From: Fulvivirga ligni
GTDB lineage: Bacteria > Bacteroidota > Bacteroidia > Cytophagales > Cyclobacteriaceae
Length of the DNA stretch: 64,000 nt
Assembly (NCBI RefSeq): GCF_021389935.1
Contig: NZ_CP089979.1
Coordinates: forward strand, 3,267,001 to 3,331,000
Direction of reading: 5' to 3'
The notes beneath the pieces were generated by a model that saw only the letters and a program-made list of their open reading frames with translations, did no database searches and was not told the DNA's origin. Of the stretch, positions 10,201 through 18,760 are shown piece after piece. A program made the position numbers and the translations under genes. The number at the start of each line of letters is the position of its first letter. The stretch's first letter is position 1.

Positions 10201-10265
10201 GGCAGGAAGTGGAGATAGGTAGACAGCTCAAAGAGCTGGTAGAGTTGAGAGTGAAGAGGAATTAA
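7263..10265 (+). CDS. Membrane receptor: 4-helix sensor, GAF, coiled coil, four tandem PAS
   Basis: A 1000-residue paralogue of the receptor at 3539. It has two membrane segments (about 13-37 and 179-202) bracketing a helical extracytoplasmic domain, a GAF domain (about 285-425), the same coiled coil (QEEEMRQNMEELQATQEEM), and then four tandem PAS domains of about 122 residues each. Each PAS repeat carries an (A/T)T(I/V)EFD start, an (I/N)(G/Q)(K/Q)HH motif, and (V/A)WI(K/R)G(V/I/M)YS near the end. No enzymatic output domain follows the last PAS. ATG at 7287 (MSDKKIKAF) is an alternative start. It ends at a strong terminator. The role is inferred to be sensing, possibly of redox state or small ligands through PAS. 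Confidence 0.85.
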   Translation: MSIIKIYDMSDKKIKAFIIGGGIVTLAALIMIIVLGLDAKTAYDNHLTYNNVVKRIKNHTSQGWSKYGEFTTDKLSTESFIHPFEESKADLMELLKSEVSFFQQNDVQHELKKAVVSLETFKQQASAKHTQLTTLSLGEEVANVNLSVYYEAIINSVNSLDIAVGNAMTSEIDAVKSLITIVLALFTLLVLVTAALIYLFKKRQNALIEEKAKILNQEKEKGEFSFQMVKAISEADFDSEIYDPIKDELTDLLKDLRIQLKSDHKEDEQRNWTNTGLAKFGNILGSHDNLHEMCDVLISELVKYLGVNQAGLFIRETADGEEYMELMATYAYQRKKFITKKIYPGEGLVGQCWLEGDTILLKEIPEAYVSITSGLGEALPNTLLIIPIKANEEVHGVIELAAFNDIPQYRIDFVENVCERIASVVANLKNSTFTKNLLDETKLQAEALQAQEEEMRQNMEELQATQEEMERVAKEMEGQIRVINSTMATIEFDITGDIREANDNFLKLMEYQKGEIIGKHHGIFVDAEYRESTDYKMFWKRLSQGEAFEGEFTRFTKTGKRVWIKGMYSPIHDQHGKLVKVVKFAYDITQEKEQRLQMSNVAQEVSEQLRIINAAIATIEFDLEGNIKDANDNFLGLMGYKKEEIVGKHHKIFVKKEDVESEKYWDSWKRLGQGESIQGEFERITKKGQKVWIRGVYSTVFDNEGNPVRVIKLAYDITREKLQQMEMTYVSKEMSEQMRVINSTLATVEFDLDGTITNANSTFLKLMKYERKEVINQHHRMFVSEEEASTANYRSFWKELGKGANFEGEFKRYNKDGEAIWIKGVYSCIKDNDGNPVRVIKFVYDITEEVKQREKIKREAKSSQEQLRLVNATIATVEFDLQGNVLNANDKFLFLMEYEAHEVIGKHHSMFVSNKMSGSKAYENFWKRLADGEHIDGEFRRCTKSGKEVWIKGIYSSVNDEKGNPIKVMKYVYDITNQKRQEVEIGRQLKELVELRVKRN

Positions 10266-10289
10266 ACGATTGCTAATCCATCTATGATC

Positions 10290-10325
10290 AGCCCGGCAAG
10301 TGAAAACTTGTCGGGCTTTTTTATT
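10290..10325 (+). terminator. Rho-independent terminator
   Basis: AGCCCGGCAAGT-GAAA-ACTTGTCGGGCT, a 12-bp stem with one G-U pair and a GAAA tetraloop, followed by TTTTTTATTTT. It separates the receptor cluster from the PUL. Confidence 0.9.
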
Positions 10326-10457
10326 TTACCTCATGATCATCTGCTATAACATATGAGATAATAGCCGTTCAGATACTCTGGAAGTTTATACTTTCCTAAA
10401 GCAGTGGGCCAATTGAAATTTCTAATATCTGACTTATGGCATATATTTTATTTTCTA

Positions 10458-10465
10458 TACATTTG
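10458..10465 (+). promoter_or_regulatory. Possible -7 element upstream of the PUL sigma factor
   Basis: TACATTTG fits the Bacteroidota -7 consensus TAnnTTTG and lies 24 bp before the GTG start at 10489. No convincing TTG is seen at the -33 position, so the call is weak. Confidence 0.25.
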
Positions 10466-10488
10466 AGTTTCAACTAGTAAGGTAATAA

Positions 10489-11142
10489 GTGAGCATTTCT
10501 GATTATTCTTCACATTTTCCGCATCATCCTGATTTGAATTTAGCACGAGGAGCCAAGTTTTCTGAAAAGGATGAGGTCCAGGTCTGGGAGCGATTCATAG
10601 CTGGAGATGATGAAAGTTTAATCTTTATTTACCGCAAATATGCTGATGTGCTTTACCGATATGGGAAGCAATTTACCTCCCGCTCTGAGTTAATTAGTGA
10701 TTGCATTCAAGAGTTATTCTATAACCTGCTGGATAAAAGACATAACTTATCACAGGCCAAATCAGTGAAAGGCTATTTGATGTCCGCCTTCAAACGCAAA
10801 TTAGTTAGGTACATCAAAAAAGAGGGTAAGCTAGAGCTTGAAGAGAATGCCTTCCATATCGTCTTATCAGAGAAAAGCTTGCCCATTAGTCAGGCTTTGG
10901 GCAAGAAAGAGCTTAGCTTCATCCAGCAAAGGCTTAATAATCTTCCCGTGGCTCAAAGAGAAGTTCTGTTGTTGCATTATTATGAAGGGCTTAGTTACGC
11001 TGAGATTGCAGATATCATGGATATAAAAGTGCGCTCTGCACGTGCCCTCACCTACAGAGCATTGGATACCTTATCCAAGGAACTTGGTCCCTACAAAAAG
11101 TCTTTTTACATCGTACTTCTATCATCTATTCTTTATCGCTAA
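10489..11142 (+). CDS. ECF RNA polymerase sigma factor (PUL type)
   Basis: A 217-residue extracytoplasmic-function sigma factor of the FecI-like Bacteroidota group that pairs with FecR anti-sigma factors to control SusC/SusD loci. Region 2 spans about 38-105 (FIYRKYADVLYRYGKQF). Region 4 spans about 140-195, with LPVAQREVLLLHYYEGLSYA and the helix-turn-helix EIADIMDIKVRSARALTYRA. The start is GTG; no in-frame ATG precedes the domain. The following genes (FecR, SusC, SusD) show the expected trans-envelope signalling arrangement. Confidence 0.92.
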   Translation: MSISDYSSHFPHHPDLNLARGAKFSEKDEVQVWERFIAGDDESLIFIYRKYADVLYRYGKQFTSRSELISDCIQELFYNLLDKRHNLSQAKSVKGYLMSAFKRKLVRYIKKEGKLELEENAFHIVLSEKSLPISQALGKKELSFIQQRLNNLPVAQREVLLLHYYEGLSYAEIADIMDIKVRSARALTYRALDTLSKELGPYKKSFYIVLLSSILYR

Positions 11143-11301
11143 GAGATTCAATTATTTCAACTGAAAGTTTTAATCATTGACAATTATTCAATCTTTATGC
11201 TTTTAAATTAAAAACTTCATAATTCTTTCGCTCAACTATGTACATTTTTGAAGATCGCGTCTCTTCAATATAGTAGGTCATAGCTAAGGTTAATCCTTAA
11301 A

Positions 11302-12309
11302 ATGAAAGAAGAAAAATCGCATATTGTTGAGCTGTTTAAGAACGAATATTTCGTTCAGTGGATTGTAACTCCCTCTGAGGAATCTAATCATTATTGGGAA
11401 AAGTGGATTACTTCACATCCTGATAGAAAACCTGATGTTGAGCGTGCCAGGTATTTAATTTCCTCGGCCAGTTACATGATTGATGACAGAATGCCGGACG
11501 AAAAGTATGATACCATACTCCAAAATATTGTCAATCATGGTCTTGCAAATAAGCAGAGGTCTCTTAAACCTTCCTATTTCCCTTATTGGGTAGCTGCTTC
11601 TTTAATTCTTATCGCGCTTATCGCCTCCTGGTTCGTATGGCAGGATAATCAACATGCTGCAACTATCCAGATGATCACAAAGCAGACTTTAGCCGGACAA
11701 AAGCTAACAGTAAATCTACCTGATGGCTCTACGGTGATGCTGAACTCAGAAAGCAAAATTTCATATCCTGATAACTTCAATAGTCAGCGCGATCTCACCC
11801 TGGAAGGAGAGGCCTTCTTCAACGTGGCCAAAGATGCTCAGCACCCTTTTACCATTACATCAGGTGAAGTTAAGACCAAGGTGGTGGGTACTTCCTTTAA
11901 TGTACGAGCTTATCATGAAGATGCTGAATATTCCATTGCCGTAGTTACGGGCAGGGTGGAAGTTTCAGATGAGCATGGTAATCATGGCCTACTGCACCCT
12001 GACATCAAAGGGGTTTTCAGTAAAGCGGAACATCAGCTGCTAACAAGCACATACAACTCAGACATGGAGTTAGGTTGGCGAGATGGCATTTTAATGTTTG
12101 AAGAGGCGGAGTTGAAAGACGTCCTGGAGCGCCTGGAGCGATGGTATGGTGTAGCCATTACCGTGGAAGATGAAAAGATGCTCACCGGAACTTATACTGG
12201 AACCTACCAAAATGCCTCACTAGAGGTAGTATTGAACGGTATTTCCCTGGCTATCAACTGGGACTACGTCATAAATGACAAACAAATCATCATAAGGAAA
12301 ACCAAATAA
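11302..12309 (+). CDS. FecR-type anti-sigma factor
   Basis: Inner-membrane anti-sigma factor that holds the adjacent sigma factor until the SusC receptor's N-terminal domain signals substrate binding. The 335 residues comprise an N-terminal cytoplasmic region (1-90), one membrane segment (94-113), a periplasmic FecR domain (about 125-220, with LPDGSTVMLNSESKISYP and VVGTSFNVRAY), and a C-terminal DUF4974 domain (about 262-333). It lies 159 bp downstream of the sigma gene and directly before the SusC gene. Confidence 0.93.
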   Translation: MKEEKSHIVELFKNEYFVQWIVTPSEESNHYWEKWITSHPDRKPDVERARYLISSASYMIDDRMPDEKYDTILQNIVNHGLANKQRSLKPSYFPYWVAASLILIALIASWFVWQDNQHAATIQMITKQTLAGQKLTVNLPDGSTVMLNSESKISYPDNFNSQRDLTLEGEAFFNVAKDAQHPFTITSGEVKTKVVGTSFNVRAYHEDAEYSIAVVTGRVEVSDEHGNHGLLHPDIKGVFSKAEHQLLTSTYNSDMELGWRDGILMFEEAELKDVLERLERWYGVAITVEDEKMLTGTYTGTYQNASLEVVLNGISLAINWDYVINDKQIIIRKTK

Positions 12310-12505
12310 CAGGCTATGAATAAATTCTAATTAAATCTATAAATAAACCCTTACAACTTAATCATGATACATAAACTCTACAAAACGCTAGTAAAAAGTA
12401 AGCACTGGTCAAAAGGATCGGGTGCAAACCAGTCAGGAACTCTGCGCCACTTTGGCTTTAACAATGAACAGCTTGGTATCTGTGTTAATCTAAAGCCGCA
12501 GAATC

Positions 12506-12901
12506 ATGGGAAATAATTTACGCAATGGAATAGGAAGGTTAATCAAAATGTCTCGTTTCTTTTTATTCATTATTTCAGTACAATCTTTTGGTGCTACAAT
12601 GTTCATAGATACAGAGCTCATGGGGCAAACAAAAAGTGTCTATGAAATTGATATCACACTGGAGAAAGAGAACGCTCGTCTGGTTGAAGTTTTTGATGAA
12701 TTAGAATCAAAAACAGATTTTAAATTTTCGTACTACTCTAATGTGGTGAAACGCAATAACAGGGTCACCCTTCATAACGAAACTTCATTTGGAGCTGTTT
12801 TAGAAAGTATTTCTAAGCAGACTAACCTCAGGTTCAAAAGAATCAATCAGAATATCACGTCTATAATAAGGCGGAAGATCACCAACCCGTTGAGGAGGTG
12901 A
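12506..12901 (+). CDS. SusC-like receptor, N-terminal part (signal peptide and STN domain), cut off by frameshift
   Basis: This frame encodes an export signal (hydrophobic core FFLFIISVQSFGATMF) and an STN (secretin/TonB N-terminal) domain, DITLEKENARLVEVFDELES to LRFKRINQNIT. That is the signalling domain by which SusC-type transducers contact FecR. It then runs out of frame and stops at 12899-12901. Reading about 12862 onward in the other frame (YNKAEDHQPVEEV) joins it smoothly to the receptor body starting with VRTVSAQSYTLKG. One base appears to be missing near 12857-12862, so this and the next entry are probably a single gene. Confidence 0.8.
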   Translation: MGNNLRNGIGRLIKMSRFFLFIISVQSFGATMFIDTELMGQTKSVYEIDITLEKENARLVEVFDELESKTDFKFSYYSNVVKRNNRVTLHNETSFGAVLESISKQTNLRFKRINQNITSIIRRKITNPLRR

Positions 12902-15900
12902 GAACGGTAAGTGCACAATCCTACACCCTAAAAGGTATTGTTTATGATGAAAATGGAGATCCACTTCCTGGCGTAAGTTTGCTCATAAAGGATACTAACA
13001 CAGGAACCATTACCGGAGTAGATGGAAGCTTTGCACTTCAGGTGAACGAAGGTGATAAACTGGTAGTATCCTTCGTGGGCTACCAAAGGCAAGAGCTGGA
13101 CGTAACAGGTCAGACTTATCTGGAGGTGAAATTAGTGCTAGACGTAGCCTCACTTGAAGAGATAGTGATTGTTGGGTATGGCACTCAGCGTAAAAGTCAA
13201 TCTACTTCTTCTATTGCCACTTTGGAAGGTAAAGATGTGGCGGCACAGCCAGTAGTTAATTTAAGCAACAATTTGGCAGGTCGCTTACCGGGTGTCATTG
13301 CTACTCAAGGTAGTGGAGAGCCAGGTTTCGATGGTTCGGCTATCAATATCAGAGGTATAGCTACCAATGGTAATAATGCACCTTTATTAATCGTAGATGG
13401 TGTTTACAGAGACTTTTCAAAGTTAGATCCATCTACCATAGAGAGTATCACTATCCTTAAAGATGCAGCAGCTGTAGCACCTTATGGATTGGGTGGAGCC
13501 AATGGTGTGGTTCTGGTCACCACTAAAAAAGGACAGAGTGGTAAACCAACGCTTTCTTACAATGCCTATGTTGGCTTTCAAAACCCTACAAGGTTAACGC
13601 CAATGGTGAACTCAGTGCAATGGGCGCTAATGAGAAACGAAGCGGCAAGGAATGCCGGAACTGCGCTGCCATATACTGATGAGCAAATAGCAGGTTATCA
13701 AAGAACGGTTAACAGTGAAGCAACAGGAACTGAGCGAGACTTGTATCCTAATAGTAATGCTCTGGAGGAGCTAATACAAACCAATGCTCCTATGACTTAT
13801 AATAATATTGAGCTTTCAGGAGGAACTGAGAATGTGAGATACATCGCCTCTCTAGGTTATACCACTCAGGAAGGGCAATGGAAATCTACCTCTGTCAAAA
13901 AATACAATGTTATGATGGGGCTGGATGCAGATGTGACTAAAAGCACTACCTTATCATTGAAACTCAACGGTTGGGTTCAAAATAGCGAATATCCAGGAAC
14001 AGGTGCGGGAGATCTGTTATACAGAGCTTTCCGTGTGCCTCCTACAGAAGCTAACTATTACTCCAATGGATTGTGGGGTCAATATATTGGTGCCTCGGTT
14101 ATTGGTTTGGCGTATCATTCTGGTTATGATGACATTAGAGAGAATAACTTCCTGTCTAATCTAACCATTGAGCAAAGGATACCATTTATACCGGGCCTGG
14201 CACTGAAAGGACAGGTCAGCTATGATCCGTATTCAAAATTCCAAAAATCATGGAGAACTCCGGTTCTGGTGTATACGCTGAATACGGCCAATGATCCTTA
14301 CACCTATGATTTAGGTTATCAGGGACCGGCTAAGCCTAACCTTAACCAAAGCTGGAATCAGGATAGACCATTAACTTATCAGGGATACATCACCTATGAT
14401 CATAACTTTGGTAAGCATTTTATTTCAGCCCTGGGTGTGGTAGAATCACGCAGGAAAGATTACAATAACTTCAATGCTGGCATCATCAACTACAATACAA
14501 CCATTGATGAATTGGATGCTGGTAGCTCCGCCAAAGAAGACTTCAGCTTAGGAGGTACTTCAAGCACTGAAAAGCAGTTCGGATATGTTTATCGTTTGGG
14601 CTATTCCTACAATGACCGATACCTAATAGAGGTTTCTGGTAGATATGACGGCCATTACTCATTCGCCCCAGGTCAGAGATATAGTTTCTTCCCTGCTTAT
14701 TCTATAGGTTGGAATATCGGTGAAGAAGCTTTCTTGAAAAATGCCTTGCCCATGGTGAGCAGTTTAAAGCTTAGAGGTTCGTATGGTAAGTCTGGAAACC
14801 TTCCTAACAATGGAGCTTTTCAATATTTAAGTTCTTACACCCTATACAGTGGTGCGTATAACTTCGGTAATACTCCTGGTCAGGGACTATCAGAAACACT
14901 TCAGGGTAATCCTAACATCACCTGGGAAAAATCAACTAAGTACGATCTAGGGCTTGAGGCTGCTTTGTGGAATGGCTCTCTCACCTTTGAGGTAGATGTG
15001 TTTAAGGAGTTTAGAAAAGACATGCTTATGGGGCAGGGCAACAGCGTACCTGCTGAGTATGGTGTTACTCTTGGGCAGGCCAATATTGGAGAGATGGAGA
15101 ATCAAGGTATAGAAATAAGCTTTGGCTTACAGCATAACTTTGGTAAAGATCTTCAGGTAGGCCTTTTTGGTAATTTCACTCATGTGAAAAACAAGATGGT
15201 TGAGATACTAGAGACTGATGCTACTTATAACAATCCTAACAGAAGAAGAACAGGTCGTGCTTTAAATACAAGATTTGGGTATCAGGCATTAGGTTATTTC
15301 ACAGTGGATGATTTTAATCTGGATGGATCATTGAAGGAAGGTATTCCCGTACAGCCATGGGGTGCAGTACAGCCAGGAGATCTTAAATATGCTGATTTAA
15401 GTGGTCCAAACGGTGTTCCCGATGGCATTATCAATCAGGATGATGAGACCGTGATTGGAAAACCAGGCACACCGCAAATAATGTTCGGTCTTACGCCTAC
15501 CATTTCTTACAAAGGCTTCAGCTTAGATGTGCTCTTTCAGGGAGCAGCACAGAGCTCTATGTTGTTAACCGGGCAGTTAGCACATCCATTTGGTGGTGGT
15601 TCTGCTACCGAACTTCAATATGAAGATCACTGGACCCCGGCAAATACTGATGCTACTTACCCAAGGCTGAGCCCGGCACCTACTTCAAATAACACGCAAA
15701 ACTCAACCTGGTGGATCCGTGATACACGCTACATCAGATTAAAGAGTTTTCAGCTGGCCTACACATTACCGAAAGGAGTGCTTGAAAAGCTGAAAGTAGT
15801 GGAAAGCATGAGATTCTATGTGTCAGGACAAAACCTATTTACATGGACTCCAAAGATGGAAGAAGTGCTTGATCCTGAGGGTGCTAGTAATGGACAGTAT

Positions 15901-15948
15901 TACTTTCAGCAACGCGTGATTTCTATCGGTACAAATATCCAATTCTAA
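12898..15948 (+). CDS. SusC/RagA-family TonB-dependent receptor, main part
   Basis: Outer-membrane importer of oligosaccharides, driven by TonB and paired with SusD. The frame (1016 aa from a GTG overlapping the upstream stop) has a carboxypeptidase-regulatory-like domain (GIVYDENGDPLPGVSLLIKD), the SusC signature before the plug (SLEEIVIVGYGTQRK), the plug domain (LLIVDGVYRDFSKLDPSTIE), and a large beta-barrel ending in VISIGTNIQF. On its own it lacks a signal peptide, which argues that it is really the continuation of the 12506 frame across a -1 shift. It is followed 17 bp later by SusD. Confidence 0.9.
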   Translation: MRTVSAQSYTLKGIVYDENGDPLPGVSLLIKDTNTGTITGVDGSFALQVNEGDKLVVSFVGYQRQELDVTGQTYLEVKLVLDVASLEEIVIVGYGTQRKSQSTSSIATLEGKDVAAQPVVNLSNNLAGRLPGVIATQGSGEPGFDGSAINIRGIATNGNNAPLLIVDGVYRDFSKLDPSTIESITILKDAAAVAPYGLGGANGVVLVTTKKGQSGKPTLSYNAYVGFQNPTRLTPMVNSVQWALMRNEAARNAGTALPYTDEQIAGYQRTVNSEATGTERDLYPNSNALEELIQTNAPMTYNNIELSGGTENVRYIASLGYTTQEGQWKSTSVKKYNVMMGLDADVTKSTTLSLKLNGWVQNSEYPGTGAGDLLYRAFRVPPTEANYYSNGLWGQYIGASVIGLAYHSGYDDIRENNFLSNLTIEQRIPFIPGLALKGQVSYDPYSKFQKSWRTPVLVYTLNTANDPYTYDLGYQGPAKPNLNQSWNQDRPLTYQGYITYDHNFGKHFISALGVVESRRKDYNNFNAGIINYNTTIDELDAGSSAKEDFSLGGTSSTEKQFGYVYRLGYSYNDRYLIEVSGRYDGHYSFAPGQRYSFFPAYSIGWNIGEEAFLKNALPMVSSLKLRGSYGKSGNLPNNGAFQYLSSYTLYSGAYNFGNTPGQGLSETLQGNPNITWEKSTKYDLGLEAALWNGSLTFEVDVFKEFRKDMLMGQGNSVPAEYGVTLGQANIGEMENQGIEISFGLQHNFGKDLQVGLFGNFTHVKNKMVEILETDATYNNPNRRRTGRALNTRFGYQALGYFTVDDFNLDGSLKEGIPVQPWGAVQPGDLKYADLSGPNGVPDGIINQDDETVIGKPGTPQIMFGLTPTISYKGFSLDVLFQGAAQSSMLLTGQLAHPFGGGSATELQYEDHWTPANTDATYPRLSPAPTSNNTQNSTWWIRDTRYIRLKSFQLAYTLPKGVLEKLKVVESMRFYVSGQNLFTWTPKMEEVLDPEGASNGQYYFQQRVISIGTNIQF

Positions 15949-15965
15949 ATTTTAACGCTAAAATT

Positions 15966-17648
15966 ATGAATATCAAAAAATATACAGAAGGCTCCCTTCT
16001 GACCCTCATTATATTGGCCTTTGCTGTGGCTTGTACTCCAGATTTGGATGTAGAGCCCAGAAATAAGGTTACAGATGCTTCAGTGTGGGTAGATCCTACC
16101 AATGCTGACCTGTTTCTTAACGATGTATATCAGCAGATGCCTGATATGAACACCGTAACGCAGGATTTTGATCAGTATGCTGATAACTCTTATGTAGGGG
16201 CCGATTGGTTTCCTACAGTGAGTCAGATCTATCAGGCGGCACTTTCTCCATCCGGCAATTTTAACGGTCCGGCTGATATGTGGAATTGGGGCCTTCGTTA
16301 TACCATGATTCGTAGAGCTAATATTTTCATAGAAAATGTAACAGCCTCTACAGAGTTAAGTGATGAATACAAAGTGGAAAGGTTAGCCGAAGCTCGTTTC
16401 CTAAGAGCACTTTCTTACCATTGGTTATGGATGGCCTATGGCGGTGTTCCTATCATCACAGATGTTTTGGACATTAACGCAGATGGCGATGATGTGCTAA
16501 GACCAAGAGAGACAGAAGAGGCCACTTTTCAATTTATGGTAGATGAGCTCGAAGCCATCGCTGATGATCTTCCAAATACCAGATCAGGCAAAGACCTGGG
16601 AAGGCCTACAAAAGGATCGGCGCTCACATTGAAAGGTTGGATAGAGCTTTTTCATGCCAGTCCGCAAAGAAACACTTCAAATGATCCTGCAAGATGGCAA
16701 GCTGCAGCAGCCACCAATATGCAAGTGATGAACTTAGGAGTTTACGCTTTATTCAATGATTTTGGAGGCATATGGTTGCCCGAAAATAACAATAACATTG
16801 AAGTAATATTTGATTACCAGGTTTCTCCAACTAAAGGTGATGGTGGTGCCAGAGAAGGTATGTTAGGCCCTGCTTTTGTTAATGGTGTTCAACAGTCATG
16901 GGCAAATTTTGCTCCTACTCAGGAGCTGGTGGATGACTTTGCTATGGAGAATGGTAAACCCATCAGCGATCCCACTTCAGGTTATGACCCTCAAAACCCT
17001 TATAAAAATAGAGAAGAGCGATTTTATAAAACCATAGTGTATGATGGCTCAGTGTGGCAAGGCGATACTATTTATACTCGAATGGGCGTGGGCAGTTTAA
17101 ATGAAATTGATCTGTCTTCGGCCAGTGATGTGAGTAATACAGGCTACTACGCACGCAAAACGCTTGATGAAAGTGTTCTTGGTCAGGATAATCTGGCTAA
17201 CAGGAATGGTGGCCAGAACTTCATATGGTTCAGGTATGCTGATGTGCTTTTGAATTATGCTGAAGCCCAGAATGAAGCCGTAGGTCCAGATGCCTCTGTG
17301 TATGATGCGGTTAACCAGGTGAGAAACAGGTCTTCACTTCCTGATCTTGAAAGTGGACTTAGCCGCGAGGAAATGAGAGTAGCCATCCATAGGGAGAGGA
17401 GAGTTGAATTTGCCTTTGAAGGCAAGCGCTGGTGGGATATTATTCGTTGGAAAAGAGCTGACGGGCCTGATGGTCTGCTTAACCAGCCTATGCACGGTAT
17501 GAAGATAGAGAGAGTTGATGGAGAATTGACTTATACCCCTGTGGTAGTGACAGACAGAACTTTTCTGGAAAGAATGTATCTGATGCCTATTCCTATTGAT
17601 GCGATCAATAGAAATGGCAAGCTCACTCCAAATCCTGGATATCAATAG
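15966..17648 (+). CDS. SusD/RagB-family glycan-binding outer-membrane lipoprotein
   Basis: Surface lipoprotein that closes over the SusC barrel and captures glycan. The 560 residues begin with a lipoprotein signal (LIILAFAVAC; Cys near residue 23). The family pattern follows: EARFLRALSYHWLWMAYGGVPI, the TPR-like helical core, FIWFRYADVLLNYAEAQNEA, and the C-terminal RRVEFAFEGKRWWDIIRWKR segment. The spacing to SusC is 17 bp. A long hairpin follows the gene. Confidence 0.96.
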   Translation: MNIKKYTEGSLLTLIILAFAVACTPDLDVEPRNKVTDASVWVDPTNADLFLNDVYQQMPDMNTVTQDFDQYADNSYVGADWFPTVSQIYQAALSPSGNFNGPADMWNWGLRYTMIRRANIFIENVTASTELSDEYKVERLAEARFLRALSYHWLWMAYGGVPIITDVLDINADGDDVLRPRETEEATFQFMVDELEAIADDLPNTRSGKDLGRPTKGSALTLKGWIELFHASPQRNTSNDPARWQAAAATNMQVMNLGVYALFNDFGGIWLPENNNNIEVIFDYQVSPTKGDGGAREGMLGPAFVNGVQQSWANFAPTQELVDDFAMENGKPISDPTSGYDPQNPYKNREERFYKTIVYDGSVWQGDTIYTRMGVGSLNEIDLSSASDVSNTGYYARKTLDESVLGQDNLANRNGGQNFIWFRYADVLLNYAEAQNEAVGPDASVYDAVNQVRNRSSLPDLESGLSREEMRVAIHRERRVEFAFEGKRWWDIIRWKRADGPDGLLNQPMHGMKIERVDGELTYTPVVVTDRTFLERMYLMPIPIDAINRNGKLTPNPGYQ

Positions 17649-17673
17649 GTCGAACGCCTTAATGTGATGTGCA

Positions 17674-17709
17674 GTATGCTGGTAGTCAGGTAGATGGCTG
17701 CCGGCATAC
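17674..17709 (+). promoter_or_regulatory. Long stem-loop between SusD and the downstream PUL genes
   Basis: GTATGCTGGTAGTC (17674-17687) can pair along all 14 positions, with G-U pairs, with GGCTGCCGGCATAC (17696-17709) across an 8-nt loop. No T-run follows, so it is unlikely to be a full terminator. A role in mRNA processing or 3' protection of the susCD segment is inferred. Confidence 0.5.
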
Positions 17710-17748
17710 CAGCAATTCATTTCTAATTTCCATTTAAATAAAAATCAA

Positions 17749-18720
17749 ATGAAAAATATACACTACTACTATAGCCTGATCCTAATCTTACTGGTAGCAA
17801 TATGTTTTACTGGTTGTGATGAGGATGAAGAACCTAAAATATATATGCCAGATGCTAAATCTGTTGTAAGCGCTACTTTTGACATTACGGATACCGTCAC
17901 TTACTCAGTATCCATTGTAGGCGCAGACTATCCTACGGTTGATGTCTCTGCTGACGGTGAGATCACCGTAGATTTCAAGGTTGATAGCGACAAAGTTGCC
18001 GAATATAATCAATCGATGGGCACAGACTATGCAATTATGCCTTCTGATAACTTCTCTTTTGATGCTACTGGTGTTATTGCCAATGGAGAATCAATGAGCT
18101 TGCCATTGAAATTGATCATTAAGAACGGAGAACAACTGGAAGCGTTCTCCAGCTATTTACTACCTATCACTATAGACAAAGTAAATGGTGGAAAAACCGG
18201 TGATGTAAGACAAACCACCTATTTCATTCTCACCAGATCTCCGGCACTGGAAGATCTTCCCACTTTAGATAGATCTGGCTGGACGATAGCTGGCTTCTCA
18301 ACAGAAGAACCAGGAGAAGGTGGAGGAAATGGGTTAGCTGATAAAATACTTGATGGCGACTATGCTACTTTCTGGCATAGCAAATGGGCAGGAGGAGAGG
18401 CTCCCGCACCTCATTATCTGATCATCGATATGGGTGAGGAAGTGATGGTCCATGGAATATCCATTGTAAATAGAGATCAAAAAGATTCTGAATGGGGACA
18501 AGCCAAAGATTTTACAGTGTCTTTAAGTACTGATGGTGAGAATTTTGTGTCAAATGGCTCATTCTCAGCACCTACGGGTACAAGTTCTGTAGAGCCTTAT
18601 CAGAGGGAAGTAAGGTTTTTCCTTCCTTCATTCAAACCTGCACGGTATATCAAGATCACGATCAATGATACCTGGGGAACCACAATTACCGGAAGTATAG
18701 CTGAAGTCTACGCGCTGTAA
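17749..18720 (+). CDS. SusE-like surface lipoprotein: DUF1735 plus F5/8 type C domain
   Basis: A probable surface glycan-binding protein. The signal peptide ends in TGC, and the cysteine is followed by DEDEEP; an acidic stretch there is the Bacteroidota export signal for the outer face. Residues about 35-160 match the DUF1735 / BT_3987-type beta domain common next to SusD. Residues about 175-323 form a discoidin (F5/8 type C, CBM32-like) domain with ADKILDGDYATFWHSKW and the closing ARYIKITINDTWG. It has no catalytic domain. It occupies the position of SusE in the operon. Confidence 0.8.
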   Translation: MKNIHYYYSLILILLVAICFTGCDEDEEPKIYMPDAKSVVSATFDITDTVTYSVSIVGADYPTVDVSADGEITVDFKVDSDKVAEYNQSMGTDYAIMPSDNFSFDATGVIANGESMSLPLKLIIKNGEQLEAFSSYLLPITIDKVNGGKTGDVRQTTYFILTRSPALEDLPTLDRSGWTIAGFSTEEPGEGGGNGLADKILDGDYATFWHSKWAGGEAPAPHYLIIDMGEEVMVHGISIVNRDQKDSEWGQAKDFTVSLSTDGENFVSNGSFSAPTGTSSVEPYQREVRFFLPSFKPARYIKITINDTWGTTITGSIAEVYAL

Positions 18721-18760
18721 ATCTTTTGTAGCATTGAAGTATAATACAAAAAATCAATTG

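Noticed and set aside
12364-12516. A 50-codon frame (MIHKLYKTLVKSKHW) upstream of and overlapping the SusC start
   Set aside because: It overlaps the SusC start by 11 bp, has no signal peptide or recognisable domain, and is more simply read as the leader of the susC mRNA.
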